This document shows positions 25,334 through 34,721 of a stretch of 64,000 bases of DNA, in pieces (the stretch's first letter is position 1; each line of letters starts with the position of its first letter). This DNA comes from Streptosporangium sandarakinum (GTDB lineage: Bacteria; Actinomycetota; Actinomycetes; Streptosporangiales; Streptosporangiaceae), in the NCBI RefSeq assembly GCF_013409935.1, contig NZ_JACCCO010000001.1, positions 2,914,001 through 2,978,000 on the forward strand. The letters run 5' to 3'. A program made the position numbers and the translations under genes. A model generated the notes under the pieces. That model saw only the letters and a program-made list of their open reading frames with translations, was not told the DNA's origin and made no database searches.

Positions 25334-26532
25334 TTCTCCTCCTCGGACTCCTCAGCCTGGTCCGTGGCAGAAGTCTGCTCCGCCGGGCCTTCGTCCGGGG
25401 GCACACCACCCTGTTCTGTGGATAAGTTCTCGGCAGGCGGGGTGTCCTTCTTCGGGAGCGCGCCCGGCGGGCGGATCGCCCGGACGTCCGAGAACCGGGT
25501 GGAGGTCCTCCGTCGCGGCCGTTCCGGCCGGGAAGACTCGGTGGGAGACGGTGGTTGGTCACCGTGTTCGGAGCCGACCGGCGGGGAACCGGCAGACCCG
25601 GAGCCCGCGGGCCCGGCACCGGGGAGAGAAGAACCGGCAGATCCGGAGCCCGCAGGCCCGGAGCCGGGACCGGGGGGAGGAGAACCGGCGGGCTCGGAAC
25701 CCACCGGCGTGGAGTCCTCGGGCCGTCCTCCCGGGGATTCCACCGGCTCGTCCCCGGCGGGGGGAATGTCATTCTTCGGGAGCGCGCCCGGCGGGCGGAT
25801 CGCCCGGACGTCCGCGCGCCGGGTCGAGGTCCTCCGCTCGGGACGGCGCGGCTCGGAGGACGTGGACGGTCCGGAGGACGTTGACGACTCGGGAGAGGTG
25901 GACGGCCCGGTAGAGGTGGTCGCCTCCGGCGGTGTGGGGGACGCGGGCGCCTCGGAGGGCGCCGACGGCGTCCCGGCCGTCCCGGCCCCTCCCGGTACCG
26001 TCCGGGCCGGCCCCGCGGTGGTGCGGGGACGGGCGGGGCGTGAGGCGGCCGCCAGTTCCTTGGGCGGCTCGGCGTTGGGCTCGTGGGCCGGGGGCGGCGG
26101 AACCGTCTGCACCCAGGCCGCCAGCCTGTCCTTCTCGTGCAGAAGGTTACGGATGTCACCGTCGGCGTACTCGAACTCCGGCGACCAGAACAGCGCGTCG
26201 AACGGGCACACCTCGATGCAGATGCCGCAGTACATGCACAGCGAGAAATCGATCGCGAACCGGTCGAGCACGTTGCGGGCGCGGGGACGGCCGCCCTCCG
26301 GGGCGGGGAGGGTCTCCTTGTGGGAGTCGATGTAGATGCACCAGTCGGGGCACTCACGGGCGCAGAGCATGCACACCGTGCAGTTCTCCTCGACCAGGGC
26401 GATCACGCCGCGGCTCCGGGCGGGCAGATCGGGCCTGACGTCGGGGTACTGCTGGGTCACCGACTTGTTCAGCATGTGGCGAAGGGTGACGGAGAGCCCT
26501 TTCGCCAGCCCCACTCCTGGTATCCGTGCCAC
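25330..26532 (-). CDS. nuoI: NADH-quinone oxidoreductase subunit I with long C-terminal extension
   Basis: A 400-aa protein. Residues 1-150 are a normal NuoI with two 4Fe-4S motifs: C51, C54, C57, C61 and C99, C102, C105, C109. The remaining 250 residues are a Pro/Ser/Gly-rich disordered extension carrying a near-identical segment twice ([15 protein letters not shown] and [15 protein letters not shown]). NuoI is usually 160-220 aa. It passes electrons toward NuoB. It starts with GTG without a clear ribosome site and is divergent from the kinase gene. Confidence 0.9.
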   Translation of the reverse strand: MARIPGVGLAKGLSVTLRHMLNKSVTQQYPDVRPDLPARSRGVIALVEENCTVCMLCARECPDWCIYIDSHKETLPAPEGGRPRARNVLDRFAIDFSLCMYCGICIEVCPFDALFWSPEFEYADGDIRNLLHEKDRLAAWVQTVPPPPAHEPNAEPPKELAAASRPARPRTTAGPARTVPGGAGTAGTPSAPSEAPASPTPPEATTSTGPSTSPESSTSSGPSTSSEPRRPERRTSTRRADVRAIRPPGALPKNDIPPAGDEPVESPGGRPEDSTPVGSEPAGSPPPGPGSGPAGSGSAGSSLPGAGPAGSGSAGSPPVGSEHGDQPPSPTESSRPERPRRRTSTRFSDVRAIRPPGALPKKDTPPAENLSTEQGGVPPDEGPAEQTSATDQAEESEEEK

Positions 26533-26620
26533 AACACCACATCATGACGCATGGGGGCGCGCCCGGGAATGCGGCGTCCAGTAAAACGCCCATATCGGAC
26601 ACCGATCCAGCCTCCGAGGG

Positions 26621-26642
26621 TTGTCCACAGAAGTTATCCACA
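26621..26642. promoter_or_regulatory. Paired DnaA boxes upstream of nuoI and the kinase
   Basis: TTGTCCACA (26621-26629, the high-GC actinobacterial consensus) and TTATCCACA (26634-26642, the classical box) lie in tandem, 13 bp apart, in the divergent nuoI/kinase promoter region. A third box (TGTGGATAA, 25417-25425) lies inside nuoI. DnaA could regulate these promoters or be titrated here. Confidence 0.55.
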
Positions 26643-26656
26643 GACTGTGTGTTCGA

Positions 26657-26684
26657 GTATCGGCCCCCATCCGGAGGCCGATAC
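26657..26684. promoter_or_regulatory. Inverted repeat GTATCGGCC/GGCCGATAC
   Basis: Perfect 9-bp arms at 26657-26665 and 26676-26684 around a 10-base spacer, about 56 bases before the kinase ATG. It is a possible operator for the divergent promoters. Confidence 0.4.
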
Positions 26685-26740
26685 GGAAAGGACACCCGCG
26701 GAGACTGCGGCTGACGGTGGGAATACGTATTGTTCGCGAC

Positions 26741-28633
26741 ATGTCCCACCAGTACGGCCCCGGCCGGTACCCGCAGACGCCTCCGCGGCCCTCCACGGGA
26801 TGGAGCGTGGCCTGGGCCCTGGTGCCCCTGTTCACCTTCGGGATCGGCACGCCGTTCGTCATCGGCCACGCCGCCCGCCGCCTGCGCAGTCCCGGGCTGG
26901 CCCTCGCAACCGTCCTGTACGGCATCGCCGTCGCGACGTTCCTGGTCGGGGCCGGCACCTACGGTGACTCGGAGCTGATCCCGACCTGGCTGGACACCAT
27001 TATGATGATCGGCTTCTTCGGCACCTGGATCGGCGGCCTGGGACACGCGCTGACCATCCGGGGCGCGGTGTTCCGGCGGGAGGGCTCCCCGCGGCAGGCG
27101 GCACCGTACGGGTCGTACGAACCGTACGGCGAGCCGTACGGGACGAAGCACGGCTCGCGGCACGGGTCCTCGCACGAGATGACGCACCCCTCACGGCAGG
27201 GATCGCCGTACGAGGCGCCGCGCCGATCATCGCACGGGCCCTCCGCCGAGCCGCCGCCCGGATCGCCGTACAAGCCGTACGAACCGCGTGAATCGTACGA
27301 AACAGCTCCGCGTGGGTCACGGTCACGGTACGGCTCGCCGCCCGGCCCGTACGCGCAGCCGAGGACACCGGCGGGGTCACCGGCCGGGCCCGCCCCGGCG
27401 TCACACGGACCGGCTTCGGCTGTGCCCGGGGTGGGTCCGGTGACGCCGTACGGACCGACCCCGGCCTCGCACGGAGCGGGTCCGGTGACACCGTACGGGC
27501 CGCCGGGGTCGCACGCCCCGGCCGTCGCCGCGCCGCACCCGGCTCCCCCCGTCCCCGGCCGGGAGCCCGCCTCCCCGTGGGGGCCCCGGCCCGGCGAACC
27601 GCCGTACGGCACGTCGCGGACCCCGGCCCACCACACCCCCGCCCACCACACCCCGGGGCCCTACGACCGGCCCTCGCCCGCCGGGACCTTCACCGGAGCC
27701 GGCGGGCCCGCCGGCTCCCTCCGCGGCCATGAAGGCCGTGAAGGCCGTGAAGGCCGCGAAGGCCAGGACAGCCACGACGGCCACCGTGACCGCGGCGGCC
27801 GGCACGACGGTCACGACCGGCGCGACCGTCGTGACCCGCAGGGCGGTCACGACCACGAGGAGCGCCGCCTGGGGCCGTACCGGCTGGTCGGCACCCTCGG
27901 CAGGGGTGGCCAGGGCACGGTCCACCTGGCGCTCACCCCCCGGGGGGAGAAGGTGGCGATCAAGGTCCTGCACGAGCACTTCACCGGCGACCCGGTGGTC
28001 AGGGAACGGTTCATCCGGGAGGTTGAGGCGACGCGGAGGGTGGCGACGTTCTCCACGGCCCGGGTGCTCGACGTGAACATCACCGACGACCAGGCCTACG
28101 TCGTCAGCGAGTACGTCGACGGCGTCTCCCTGGAGCAGCTGGTCCGCGAGCAGGGTCCCCGCACCGAGGACGGCCTGACCCGGCTGGCCCTGGCCACGGC
28201 CGGCGCGCTGGCCGCGATCCACCGGGCGGGCGTGGTGCACCGTGACTTCAAACCGGCCAACGTGCTGATCGGCGGGGACGGGCCGCGTGTGATCGACTTC
28301 GGCATCGCCCGCGCCCTGGACCAGGCGACGGCCACGGCCACCGGCAGCGTCATCGGCACCCCGGCCTACATGTCCCCGGAGCAGATCTCCGGGGAGCACG
28401 TCGGCCCGGAGTCCGACGTGTTCAGCTGGGCGTCCACGATGATCTTCGCCGCCTCCGGCCGGGTGGCCTTCGGCGCGGACACCATCCCGGCGATCCTGAA
28501 CCGGGTGATCAGCCACCACCCCGACCTGTCCTCGCTGCCGTCGTCACTGCGCCCGCTGGCCGCCTCCTGCCTGGACAAGCGGCCCGTCAACCGGCCGACG
28601 GCCGCCGACATCATGCTGCGGATCGTGCACTAG
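26741..28633 (+). CDS. Membrane Ser/Thr protein kinase
   Basis: A 630-aa protein with inverted layout. The N-terminus has about three membrane helices (residues 20-115). A long Pro/Tyr/Gly-rich linker with repeated SPYG/PYGxP blocks and charged HDGRD-type repeats covers roughly 120-375. The C-terminal kinase domain (about 376-630) has GRGGQGTV glycine loop, VAIKVL lysine, HRDFKPAN catalytic loop, VIDFGIA and GTPAYMSPEQ. No extracellular sensor domain is present. It sits between nuoI and nuoH on the opposite strand. TATTGT at 26728-26733 would give a leaderless start at ATG 26741. Confidence 0.9.
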   Translation: MSHQYGPGRYPQTPPRPSTGWSVAWALVPLFTFGIGTPFVIGHAARRLRSPGLALATVLYGIAVATFLVGAGTYGDSELIPTWLDTIMMIGFFGTWIGGLGHALTIRGAVFRREGSPRQAAPYGSYEPYGEPYGTKHGSRHGSSHEMTHPSRQGSPYEAPRRSSHGPSAEPPPGSPYKPYEPRESYETAPRGSRSRYGSPPGPYAQPRTPAGSPAGPAPASHGPASAVPGVGPVTPYGPTPASHGAGPVTPYGPPGSHAPAVAAPHPAPPVPGREPASPWGPRPGEPPYGTSRTPAHHTPAHHTPGPYDRPSPAGTFTGAGGPAGSLRGHEGREGREGREGQDSHDGHRDRGGRHDGHDRRDRRDPQGGHDHEERRLGPYRLVGTLGRGGQGTVHLALTPRGEKVAIKVLHEHFTGDPVVRERFIREVEATRRVATFSTARVLDVNITDDQAYVVSEYVDGVSLEQLVREQGPRTEDGLTRLALATAGALAAIHRAGVVHRDFKPANVLIGGDGPRVIDFGIARALDQATATATGSVIGTPAYMSPEQISGEHVGPESDVFSWASTMIFAASGRVAFGADTIPAILNRVISHHPDLSSLPSSLRPLAASCLDKRPVNRPTAADIMLRIVH

Positions 28634-28802
28634 CCGTCCCCCGCCCCCCACCGGCGGACGGCTGACAGCGGACGGCTGGAACAGTCGACCGGCTGACGGC
28701 GGACGGCTGGAGCGGACGACCGGCGACCGGCGAGAACAGCCGGCGGCCGGCGGCGAGCGGACCACGGGGCGGCCGGAGGCCGATCGGCGGGCCTGTTCCG
28801 GA

Positions 28803-29744
28803 TCAGGGCACCGCGTCCCCGACCCGGCTCGTCAGGTCGAGATACTCCTCGCGGCTCAGCGTCCGGGTCTCCAGCTCCAGCCCGTTCCGTACGGCGAAGC
28901 GGCGCGCCGCCTCCGGGTCCCAGCGCCCCGGCAGGTGGAACCGGCCCTCCCCGACGATCAGCCCGGTCATCCCGGGGTCGGCCGAGTAGAGAAGCAGCCG
29001 GTCGGCCTCGATCTCGCGGGTCCTGCGCTCGGTCTCCAGCAGCAGCCGATCGTGCACCACCACGAGCCGGCAGTGCGGTTTGCCCTGCCGCTGCAGCTCG
29101 CGGCTGTCGGCGGTCTGCCTGCGGGCCCGCCGCCTGCCGATCCCGACCAGGAAGACGGCGGCGGCGCCGGTGGCGGTCAGCCCGGCCAGCACCAGGGAGG
29201 TGATCCCGAGCGTGTCCATGCCCCGGGTGACGTCGGTGAAGTTCGCCATGTTGAGGACGACGAGGGTGGCGAAGGCGGCGCCGTAGGCGAGCACCAGCCA
29301 CATCAGCGCGTACAGGAGCTGTTCGCGCCACCAGACCTTCGCCGGCCCCTTGGGAGGCCGCAGGCTCCGCGGGCCGGGGACGCGCAGCCGCGGCAGGGCC
29401 GGGGGCGGCATGCGCCAGCCCACCATGCACCACCCCGGCGACCGGCGGGCGAGCGCGACGCGGGCCTCCTCGCCGGTGGCGAACCGCCGCTCCTCGAAGG
29501 TCAGGCCGTGCCGCCGGGCGAACGCCTCCAGATAGGCGCGCGAACGGGAACCGGGGGCCTGCATGATCACCAGGCCGGACTCGTCGAGCAGCGCCAGGCC
29601 GTACCTGGTCCTGCTCCGGCCCGGGTAGTCGAAGAACAGCAGCGTGCACACCCGGGCGCCGCCCGCGAGCGGCAGCCGTACCGGCGGGTGTTCCGGCACC
29701 TCGACGACGAGGTCGTCATGGTCCACGGCGAGTGCGAGGGTCAT
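28803..29744 (-). CDS. Membrane protein of unknown function
   Basis: A 313-aa protein. A soluble beta-rich N-terminal part is followed by two adjacent membrane helices (about residues 145-205, LLYALMWLVLAYGAAFATLV and ITSLVLAGLTATGAAAVFLV), then a soluble C-terminal part (LVVVHDRLLLETERRTREIE). The start at 29744 is set by AGGACGG; a longer upstream frame to 29861 is less likely. It faces the kinase gene tail to tail and interrupts the nuo cluster between nuoH and nuoI. No family is recognised. Confidence 0.7.
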   Translation of the reverse strand: MTLALAVDHDDLVVEVPEHPPVRLPLAGGARVCTLLFFDYPGRSRTRYGLALLDESGLVIMQAPGSRSRAYLEAFARRHGLTFEERRFATGEEARVALARRSPGWCMVGWRMPPPALPRLRVPGPRSLRPPKGPAKVWWREQLLYALMWLVLAYGAAFATLVVLNMANFTDVTRGMDTLGITSLVLAGLTATGAAAVFLVGIGRRRARRQTADSRELQRQGKPHCRLVVVHDRLLLETERRTREIEADRLLLYSADPGMTGLIVGEGRFHLPGRWDPEAARRFAVRNGLELETRTLSREEYLDLTSRVGDAVP

Positions 29745-29891
29745 CGGTTCCGTCCTATGGCCGTGCTGTCTCACATGCGGGTCCTCCTCCTGCCCAGCGT
29801 GCACGTTTTGAAATCCCGGAGGCCGTATCCGGGGGCGCGACACGTGGCCGGAACCGGACACGACGTCCGGGGGCCGCCGGACGCACCGGGA

Positions 29892-30845
29892 TCAGCCCGC
29901 CAGGACACGGACGATCCCGGTCAGCGCGAGCTGGACCAGCGCCAGCGGCACCAGTCCCACCCAGGCGAGTCTCTGGAGCTGGTCCTCGCGCAGCCGGGGG
30001 TAGCTCACCCGGACCCAGATGACCACGAAGACCAGGACGGCCACCTTCAGGAGCGTCCAGACCGGCCCGGGGAGGAACGGCCCGTGCCAGCCGCCCAGGA
30101 ACAGGACCGTGGTCAGCGCGGACAGCACGATGATCCCGGCGTACTCGGCCAGCATGAACAGGGCGAACCGCATGCCGGTGTACTCGGTCATCGGGCCCAT
30201 GATGATCTCGGACTCGGCGATCGGCATGTCGAACGGCGGGCGGCGCAGCTCGGCGAGCCCGGCGGTGAAGAAGACGACCGCGCCGATCGCCTGCCAGGGC
30301 AGCCACCACCACCGCCACGCCTCCACGATGCCCGGCAGGGAGAGGGTCCCGGCGGCCATCGCGACGCTGGAGGCGGCCAGGACCAGCGGAAGCTCGTAGG
30401 ACACGAGCTGGGCGGCCGAGCGGATGCCGCCGAGCACCGAGTACTTGTTGCCGGACGCCCAGCCGGCCATGATCGAGCCGAGCACGCCGATCCCCATCAC
30501 GGCGAGGACGAAGAACAGCCCGGCGTCGAGGTCCACCCCGACCAGGCCGGGGCCGACCGGGACGACCACCAGCACCACGAGGTACGGGATCAGCGCCACC
30601 GCTGGGGCCAGGGCGAACACCCGGCGGTCGGCGGCGGCCGGGACGATCTCCTCCTTCTGCGCGAACTTGACCCCGTCGGCGATCAGCTGCGCCCAGCCGT
30701 GGAAGCCTCCGGCGCGCATCGGGCCCAGGCGCGCCTGCATGTGGGCCATGACCTTGTGCTCGGCCTGCCCGGCGATCAGCGGGAGCACCAGGAACGCCGC
30801 CACGATCACGGCCAGCCGGACGGCGACGTCGAGCACCACGGCCAT
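29892..30845 (-). CDS. nuoH: NADH-quinone oxidoreductase subunit H (second set)
   Basis: A 317-aa protein with eight membrane helices. It has the quinone-site loop motifs AHMQARLGPMRAGGFHGWAQ, ADGVKFAQKEEI and ELRRPPFDMPIAESEIIMG. The ATG 30845 has GGGAGG upstream; an upstream frame to 30908 is rejected. It is separated from nuoC by a gap with degenerate repeats where nuoD would be expected. Confidence 0.92.
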   Translation of the reverse strand: MAVVLDVAVRLAVIVAAFLVLPLIAGQAEHKVMAHMQARLGPMRAGGFHGWAQLIADGVKFAQKEEIVPAAADRRVFALAPAVALIPYLVVLVVVPVGPGLVGVDLDAGLFFVLAVMGIGVLGSIMAGWASGNKYSVLGGIRSAAQLVSYELPLVLAASSVAMAAGTLSLPGIVEAWRWWWLPWQAIGAVVFFTAGLAELRRPPFDMPIAESEIIMGPMTEYTGMRFALFMLAEYAGIIVLSALTTVLFLGGWHGPFLPGPVWTLLKVAVLVFVVIWVRVSYPRLREDQLQRLAWVGLVPLALVQLALTGIVRVLAG

Positions 30846-31017
30846 CACGCCTCCCAACGCCGTGCCCCGGGGGGGCCGGGACCCGGACCTCTCGGCCGCC
30901 GCGCCCACGGGCGGGGGCGGCCGGGTCTGCCGGTCTCCCGGTCATCATGCCCCGGCCGGGCCCGTGGCATCCCCGCCCGCCGCCGCGAGAATCGCGCCCG
31001 TCGTGGGGTTCCCGGCC

Positions 31018-31135
31018 CCCGCGGCGTCCGGACCCACCGCGGCGGACAGATCACCGCGGCATTCGAACTCACCGCGGCGGACGGACCACCGCGGCGTCCG
31101 GATCCATCGCGGCGGACGGATCATCGCGGCCCGGT
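31018..31135. repeat. Degenerate 17-18 bp CACCGCGGC repeats between nuoC and nuoH
   Basis: Units beginning CACCGCGGC or CATCGCGGC start at 31035, 31052, 31070, 31087, 31105 and 31122, with another related unit at about 31018. The 312-base gap 30846-31157 holds no other feature. Spacing alternates 17 and 18 bp and the units differ from one another by several bases. Confidence 0.6.
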
Positions 31136-31157
31136 CCCGGCCGCGTGCCGTCCCCGG

Positions 31158-31775
31158 TTACCGCTCCTCGGTGTCGCGCCCCCAGCCGGCGGCGGGCACG
31201 CCGGGCGGGAGCGTCTTGCGGCGGCTCGGCGATCCGTGGCCGGACTCGCCCGGCTCCTTGGCGCCGGGCCACGCCTTGGCGACCCGGGCGGCCAGCACGA
31301 AGTCCTTGCGCAGCGGGTGCCCCTCGAAGCCCTCGGGCAGCAGCAGCGGCACCAGGTTGGGGTGGCCCTCGAAGACCACGCCGAACATCTCGAAGGTCTC
31401 GCGCTCGTGCCAGTCGGCGCCCCGGAACACGCCGACCGCGCTGGGCAGGCGGGGGTCGGCGCGCGGCACCCGGGTGCGGGGCAGCAGGTGGGCGCGGGTC
31501 ACGGGGTCGTAGAGGTGGGCGACCACCGAGAAGGCGTCGGGCGGCTCGTCCACACCGGTCAGCCAGTCGAAGAACACGTATCCCCGGTCGCGGGCGAACT
31601 CCAGCAGGTCGGTCCAGTCACCCGGCGGGACGTCGGCGGTGATCTCGCCGAAGGACTCCGACACCTGGACGCGCTCGCCGTACCGGGCGAGGAGGGCGTC
31701 CCGGACGGGGGTCGCGGGCCCGGCCCCGGCCACGGGGCGCGCGGGCGGCTCGGGGATCGGGGGCTGCTCAGACAT
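31158..31775 (-). CDS. nuoC: NADH-quinone oxidoreductase subunit C (second set)
   Basis: A 205-aa protein, the 30-kDa subunit of the peripheral arm: [35 protein letters not shown] and the ending [15 protein letters not shown] are diagnostic. It is not fused to NuoD. The C-terminal [13 protein letters not shown] tail is an extra basic segment. ATG 31775 overlaps the nuoB stop; GTG 31784 is possible. Confidence 0.92.
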   Translation of the reverse strand: MSEQPPIPEPPARPVAGAGPATPVRDALLARYGERVQVSESFGEITADVPPGDWTDLLEFARDRGYVFFDWLTGVDEPPDAFSVVAHLYDPVTRAHLLPRTRVPRADPRLPSAVGVFRGADWHERETFEMFGVVFEGHPNLVPLLLPEGFEGHPLRKDFVLAARVAKAWPGAKEPGESGHGSPSRRKTLPPGVPAAGWGRDTEER

Positions 31776-32265
31776 ACCGGTCACCCAGGTTCTCGGCGGC
31801 GATCTTCTCCTGGAGCATCATGATCCCGTGCAGCAGCGCCTCGGGCCGGGGCGGACAGCCCGGGACGTAGACGTCCACCGGGATGATCTGGTCGACGCCC
31901 TTGGTGACGCAGTAGGAGTCCCAGTACGGCCCGCCCGAGTTGGAGCACGCGCCGAAGGAGATGACGTACTTCGGGTCGGGCATCTGCTCGTACAGCCGCT
32001 TGACCGCCGGCGCCATCTTGTCGGTCACCGTGCCCGAGACGATCATCAGGTCGGCCTGGCGGGGGCCGTTGGCGAACGGGATGACCCCGAACCTGATGAA
32101 GTCGTGCCTGCTCATCGAGGTCGCGATGAACTCGATGGCGCAACAGGCCAGACCGAAGTTGAACGCCCACAGCGAGTAGCGCCGGCCCCAGTTGAGGACG
32201 AAGCGCATGGGCTTGGGAGCCAGCCGGGAGACCGGCCCCACGGTGGGCATCGGGAGATCAGCCAT
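31768..32265 (-). CDS. nuoB: NADH-quinone oxidoreductase subunit B (second set)
   Basis: A 165-aa protein that binds cluster N2 through C41, C42, C107 and C137 ([26 protein letters not shown]), all present. N2 is the last cluster before quinone. ATG 32265 is chosen with GGGAG 10 bases upstream rather than ATG 32274. Confidence 0.94.
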   Translation of the reverse strand: MADLPMPTVGPVSRLAPKPMRFVLNWGRRYSLWAFNFGLACCAIEFIATSMSRHDFIRFGVIPFANGPRQADLMIVSGTVTDKMAPAVKRLYEQMPDPKYVISFGACSNSGGPYWDSYCVTKGVDQIIPVDVYVPGCPPRPEALLHGIMMLQEKIAAENLGDRYV

Positions 32266-32383
32266 GTGATGCATTCTCCCTTCCGTGTCGGTCGGCCGGG
32301 GCCGTGGGACCCTCGGCGGGGCCGGGCGCCGTTTCCCGGTGCGGGCTCCGGCGGGCCGGACCGTCCCGCGCGGCGCCCGGTTG

Positions 32384-32764
32384 TCAGGCCCAGGTCAGGA
32401 CGCGTTTGCGCCAGCCGTACAGGATGCCGAGCGCGATGAACCCCAGGAAGACGAACATCTCCACCAGCGTCGTCATTCCGAACCCGGGGGCGGCGAAGAC
32501 CGTCGCCCAGGGGAAGAGGAAGACCGCGTCCACCGCGAAGATCACGTAGAGGTAGGTGAAGACGTAGTAGCGGACCTGGGACTGCGCCCAGCCCTCGCCC
32601 ACCGGGTCGACGCCGCACTCGTAGGTCGCCAGCTTTTCGGGGGTCGGCCGGGCGGGCCTGAGCATCCGGTTGGCGAACAGCGCCCCGGCGACGATCGCCA
32701 CCCCGACCACGAGCAGGGCGAAGACCGCGGCGTAGGAGCCGAGATACCCGAGAGACACGGTCAC
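32384..32764 (-). CDS. nuoA: NADH-quinone oxidoreductase subunit A (second set)
   Basis: A 126-aa protein with three membrane helices and the conserved loop [26 protein letters not shown] (Cys present). First gene of the cluster. GTG 32764 lies very close to GGGAGG, and GTG 32758 has better spacing, so the start is uncertain by two codons. Confidence 0.92.
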   Translation of the reverse strand: MTVSLGYLGSYAAVFALLVVGVAIVAGALFANRMLRPARPTPEKLATYECGVDPVGEGWAQSQVRYYVFTYLYVIFAVDAVFLFPWATVFAAPGFGMTTLVEMFVFLGFIALGILYGWRKRVLTWA

Positions 32765-33042
32765 GACCTCCCTCTCCGTCGCCGGCGCGCCCGGCGGGCG
32801 TCCCGCCGCGCACGCCCCTCGAACCGGCCCCGGAGCCCGCGTCGATCCTCCCGCGCGGCTTCCTTCCGACCGGCTTCGGAGCCCGCGGCGGTCCCGCGTG
32901 TGCGCCCCTTCTGACCAGCTATATCAGCATCCGCGGCACCGGTCACCCCATGGCGGGCCCAAACCTTCTCACGATCAAAACCTCTCCGCCATTAACCCCA
33001 AAAAACGGCAAATAGCCACTTATCGCCCCTAGCCTGGCACCC

Positions 33043-34551
33043 ATGCCCAGTCTGCGACTCACCGGAGGAATCGCGCTGATCGTCGCTTCCGCGGCGGGTT
33101 GCGGCGCGGTCTCCTCCGACACCGAGGCCCCCCTCCACTCGGAACCCACGATGGTCGACTACGTGGCGCCCACCGCCGTGCGGGGACTCGACGTCCGTAC
33201 CGTCTCCCGGCGCGACCCCGGTAAGCCGGAGGTGCACGCCGCCTACCCCTCGGTCGCGGACGCCCCCCGCCTCACCGAGGAGCTCCGGCGTACGGTGACC
33301 GCGCAGCTCGACCTGTTCGACCGGAGCGTGCGGGAGGATCGCAAGGGCACCGCGGGGCAGTCGCCCCGCGCCGAGTTCAACGTGGACTGGCAGCTCACCG
33401 CCGCCTCGGAAGAGGTGCTCGGCGTACGGCTGCGCACCGGCGAGTCCGCCGGCGGCGGCTGGACGGAGACCCGCACCACCGTCTGGTACGACCGGGTGGA
33501 CAAGCGCGCCGTGGACTCCGCCGGCCTTCTCAGGGACCGCGCGGCCCTGACCGAGCTGGCCAGGCTCGCCAGGCGGAGCCTGCTGTCCCGGGGGGCCGCG
33601 GCGAACCCGCAAGCGGTCACCCCGGACCCGAAGATCTTCGACTCCATCGCCTTCAACATGCACGGCGATCTCGTCGTGGAGTTCGACGACTCGCAGGTCG
33701 GGCCGGGCTTCCTCGGCCGGGTCGCGGTGGCCGTGCCGGCCGGGACCGCCGGGCCGATGCTGTCGCCGACCGGGCTGCGGGCGCAGCGGGCGGTCGTCGA
33801 GGAGGCGGGCAGGCGGGCCACGGCGCCGCCGCCCTCCTCCCTGGAGGAGCCGAACGCCGACCGGCCGAAGGCGACCAGCTCGCGCGGCGGCGACGTCGAC
33901 TGCGCGAAGGCCAAGTGCGTCGCGCTGACCTACGACGACGGCCCCGGCACCGGCACCGCCGGGGTGCTGGACGCCCTCGCCGCGCAGGGGGCGAGGGCCA
34001 CCTTCTTCTGCGTCGGCTCCAGCGCGGTGGCCCGCCCCGACCTGCTCCGGCGCATGACGGCCGAGGGGCATCTGGTCGCCGGTCACACCTGGTCGCACCG
34101 CGACCTGAGCGCCATGTCCCGGAACATGATCACCGACCAGCTCGTCCGGGGCCGGGACGCGGTCGCCCAGGCCGCCGGGCAGGTGCCCACGCTGGTGCGC
34201 CCGCCGTACGGCAGGGTCGGCGACCAGATCACCGCCGCCGCCCGCGAGCTGGGCATGCCGGTGGTCCGGTGGAGCGTCGACACCGGCGACCTCGGCGACA
34301 ACGCCCCCGCGGACGTCGCCGCGCGGGCCGTCGCGGGGGCCACGCGCGGCGCGATCATCCTCATGCACGACACGGGCGGATCGGCCGCCGAGGCCACGGC
34401 CGAGGTCCTGCGGCGTCTCAAAGCCGAGGGTTACACCTTCGTCACCGTCCCCGAGCTGTACGGCTCGCAGGGGATGCGGCCGGGCGCGGTCTACGACTCC
34501 GCCGAGTCCGGCGAGCGCGCCCGGACCCTCGACAAGCAGACGATGCTCTGA
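33043..34551 (+). CDS. Lipoprotein polysaccharide deacetylase (NodB domain)
   Basis: A 502-aa protein. The N-terminal lipoprotein signal has lipobox SAAGC. Residues about 50-270 look like a DUF3298/RsiV-type extracellular domain. The C-terminal NodB deacetylase has TYDDGP, HTWSHRDL (HxxxH metal site), RPPYG, DTGD and LMHD, so all five catalytic motifs are intact. It probably removes acetyl groups from peptidoglycan or surface glycan. TAGCCT at 33030-33035 is placed for a leaderless ATG. Divergent from nuoA. Confidence 0.88.
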   Translation: MPSLRLTGGIALIVASAAGCGAVSSDTEAPLHSEPTMVDYVAPTAVRGLDVRTVSRRDPGKPEVHAAYPSVADAPRLTEELRRTVTAQLDLFDRSVREDRKGTAGQSPRAEFNVDWQLTAASEEVLGVRLRTGESAGGGWTETRTTVWYDRVDKRAVDSAGLLRDRAALTELARLARRSLLSRGAAANPQAVTPDPKIFDSIAFNMHGDLVVEFDDSQVGPGFLGRVAVAVPAGTAGPMLSPTGLRAQRAVVEEAGRRATAPPPSSLEEPNADRPKATSSRGGDVDCAKAKCVALTYDDGPGTGTAGVLDALAAQGARATFFCVGSSAVARPDLLRRMTAEGHLVAGHTWSHRDLSAMSRNMITDQLVRGRDAVAQAAGQVPTLVRPPYGRVGDQITAAARELGMPVVRWSVDTGDLGDNAPADVAARAVAGATRGAIILMHDTGGSAAEATAEVLRRLKAEGYTFVTVPELYGSQGMRPGAVYDSAESGERARTLDKQTML

Positions 34552-34617
34552 CCGGCGCGGGGCCGACGCCACGGGGAGATGGCTACGGGGGAGAAGGTTC
34601 CGACTCGAGGCGGGACA

Positions 34618-34634
34618 TATAGTTGAGGATCGTG
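34618..34634 (+). promoter_or_regulatory. Promoter of the leader peptide
   Basis: TATAGT at 34618-34623 is a strong -10. Transcription would begin at about 34630, at or next to the GTG of the leader peptide, so the message is essentially leaderless. No good -35 is seen at 17-18 bp. Confidence 0.45.
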
Positions 34635-34721
34635 ACCACAACCGTCCTCTTCGGCCGCCTGCACGTCGACCTGTGCCGGATCGCCGCCGGGCTGTGTCGG
34701 GCAGGTCGCCCGCGGTCGTGA
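34632..34721 (+). CDS. Cys-containing leader peptide upstream of korAB
   Basis: A 29-aa peptide with the signature LHVDLCRIAAGLCR, matching the short actinobacterial leader peptides (HVDLxRV...C) found before sulfur-assimilation and related genes, where ribosome stalling at Cys codons controls the following gene. Two Cys codons (TGC and TGT) lie late in the peptide. The downstream gene on this strand is korA, 190 bases later. A role in tuning an Fe-S enzyme to Cys supply is inference. Confidence 0.6.
   Translation: MTTTVLFGRLHVDLCRIAAGLCRAGRPRS

Noticed and set aside
31018-31135. CRISPR-like array
   Set aside because: Units are only 17-18 bp, degenerate and directly contiguous without unique spacers.
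30846-31157. Hidden nuoD
   Set aside because: Only 312 bases, far too short for the about 400-residue subunit, and no NuoD motif in any frame.
28935-31823. 962-codon plus-strand open frame across nuoH and nuoC
   Set aside because: Runs opposite well-identified genes and has no domain.
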